Positions 63,070 through 64,000 of a DNA stretch of 64,000 bases are shown piece by piece; the first letter of the stretch is position 1, and each line of letters opens with the position of its first letter. This DNA is from Paenibacillus_AQ nitricinens (GTDB taxonomy: Bacteria > Bacillota > Bacilli > Paenibacillales > Paenibacillaceae), in assembly GCF_052056485.1 (NCBI RefSeq), contig NZ_CP183948.1:2232001-2296000 (forward strand), in the 5' to 3' direction. Under the pieces are notes generated by a model that was given only the letters and a program-made list of their open reading frames with translations, searched no databases and was not told the origin of the DNA. Made by a program: the position numbers and the translations under genes.

Positions 63070-64000
63070 TTGAGTTGTCCAGACGATAAAAAATGTCATA
63101 AGAAAAAAATCGCCACTGTATATCCTTCGAAAAGAAAAAGAAAAGAACATCGTCGAAAAGTTATTAAGAAAATTGTACAAGTCACATGTCCTCCGCCTGA
63201 AGTGAACGTTACCACTCCAACAGTCGTTGGTGCTACAGGACCTCAAGGAGCACAAGGAATCCAAGGAGTACAAGGGACTCAAGGAGTACCGGGACCCCAA
63301 GGAGCACGAGGACTCCAAGGAGTAGAAGGACCTCAAGGTCCCGCCGGTGGGCCCCCGGGACCCCAAGGACCTCAAGGTCAACCTGGGCCAGCGGGAGCAA
63401 TGGGTCCACAAGGTGTAGCGGGACCAGTTGGTCCTCAAGGGGAGCAAGGAGTACCGGGTACACAAGGACTCGTAGGTCCTCAGGGGCCGCAAGGTTTACC
63501 TGGTCCTGCTGGAGCAATAGGACCACAAGGTTTTGTAGGTGCAACCGGATCGACAGGAGCGGCCGGAGCAGTAGGAGCAACCGGGGTCGCGGGAGCAACC
63601 GGTGCGACAGGAGTCGCAGGAGCAACTGGAGCAGTAGGAGGGGTATTAGGTTTTGCTGATTTTTTTGCCCTGATGCCTCCTGATAATGCAGCAACTGTAG
63701 CACCGGGCACAGACGTGAGTTTTCCTCAAGATGGCCCTACCAGCGGGACAACGATTGCACGAACGGGGCCTAGTTCTTTTAACTTAGCAGCAATAGGGAC
63801 TTATCAGGTATTATTTCAGGTTAGTGTAACCGAAGCAGGCCAACTCATCTTGACTCTTAATGGCGCAGATCTGGCCTATACGGTAGTTGGGCGTGCGACA
63901 GGTACATCAGAAATCGTAGAAATGGCTATAGTGCAAACAACAGTCATTAACTCCATACTGACAGTTCGGAATCCTGCTGGTAATTCCACTGCACTTACTA
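63070..64000 (+). CDS. Collagen-like spore-surface protein (BclA-like), 3' truncated
   Basis: The frame starts at TTG 63070, 8 bases after AGGGAGGTG (63055-63063), and is still open at the end of the window. A Lys/Cys-rich N-terminus (MSCPDDKKCHKKK) without signal peptide is followed by about 46 Gly-X-Y triplets (63229-63642; GPQG, GATG, GPAG) with one single-residue break near 63350, then a beta-rich domain (GFADFFALMPP onward, LNGADLAYTVVGRATG) like the C1q/TNF-like head of BclA exosporium glycoproteins. Threonine-rich triplets are potential glycosylation sites. Likely on the spore surface, made late in the mother cell. Confidence 0.85.
   Translation, partial: MSCPDDKKCHKKKIATVYPSKRKRKEHRRKVIKKIVQVTCPPPEVNVTTPTVVGATGPQGAQGIQGVQGTQGVPGPQGARGLQGVEGPQGPAGGPPGPQGPQGQPGPAGAMGPQGVAGPVGPQGEQGVPGTQGLVGPQGPQGLPGPAGAIGPQGFVGATGSTGAAGAVGATGVAGATGATGVAGATGAVGGVLGFADFFALMPPDNAATVAPGTDVSFPQDGPTSGTTIARTGPSSFNLAAIGTYQVLFQVSVTEAGQLILTLNGADLAYTVVGRATGTSEIVEMAIVQTTVINSILTVRNPAGNSTALT
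63229..63642 (+). repeat. Gly-X-Y collagen repeat region
   Basis: GGN-rich 9-bp repeats encode the triple helix. First part is GPQ/GVQ rich, last part switches to GAT/GAV/GVA. The 3-base periodicity creates long false minus-strand frames. Confidence 0.9.

Noticed and set aside
62989..63710. Three long minus-strand reading frames across the collagen-like gene
   Set aside because: They are Leu/Pro/Ser-rich mirror images of Gly-X-Y codons, have no ribosome binding sites, and the plus-strand frame has a clear start and domains.

Overview
The window looks like chromosome of a Paenibacillus-like, spore-forming, low-to-mid GC Firmicute. The sequence reasons are: strong AGGAGG-type ribosome binding sites with many TTG and GTG starts, a surface protein ending in three SLH domains, lipoprotein sugar-binding proteins with permeases but no ATPase, a membrane-bound AraC sensor-regulator, a CcpA cre site, a Bacillus-type dgk-dck pair and a BclA-like collagen protein. 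Genus is an inference; there is no rRNA or marker gene to settle it.

1-10 kb: the 3' part of an SLH surface protein, a GNAT acetyltransferase, a large multidomain GH51 arabinofuranosidase without a signal peptide, a hexapeptide acetyltransferase and a UbiD-type decarboxylase.

10-33.4 kb: a pectin / rhamnogalacturonan-I (RG-I) utilisation region. A secreted protein of about 2060 residues fuses an RG acetylesterase (CE12) to an RG lyase (PL11) and carries a cre site in its leader. A small membrane protein and a glycosyltransferase interrupt. Then come a minus-strand pair (sugar isomerase-like TIM barrel and stand-alone CE12 esterase), a membrane AraC regulator, two solute-binding lipoproteins, two permeases, two GH105 unsaturated-galacturonyl hydrolases, a GH28 polygalacturonase, an alpha/beta-hydrolase and a pectin methylesterase. 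The catabolic enzymes lack signal peptides, so the logic is: cut and deacetylate outside, import oligomers (with an ATPase supplied from elsewhere), finish in the cytoplasm.

33.4-48.3 kb: mixed genes, including a 57-residue membrane protein, a PAF-acetylhydrolase-like membrane hydrolase, an AraC/aldo-keto reductase divergent pair, a DinG-type helicase, a YeiH transporter, a MarR/DUF2798 divergent pair with a clear operator, a chemotaxis receptor, an SDR protein, an ECF-like sigma factor, clpP and a small Sm-like protein. Two decayed MerR genes sit at 40.8 and 42.4 kb. A family of short palindromic intergenic repeats (TTGTA-N4-G-TGCA core, seven copies) flanks the SDR gene; I consider it the most intriguing unexplained signal here.

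48.3-64 kb: LacI regulator with GH13 alpha-glucosidase and two matching operators, an LTA-synthase-like protein, two secreted RCC1-repeat/stalk-domain proteins, an autoregulated-looking GntR/DUF1648 operon, a carboxy(nor)spermidine synthase-decarboxylase operon, dgk-dck, and a 3'-truncated collagen-like spore-surface protein. I saw no tRNA, rRNA, CRISPR array, intact insertion sequence or prophage.
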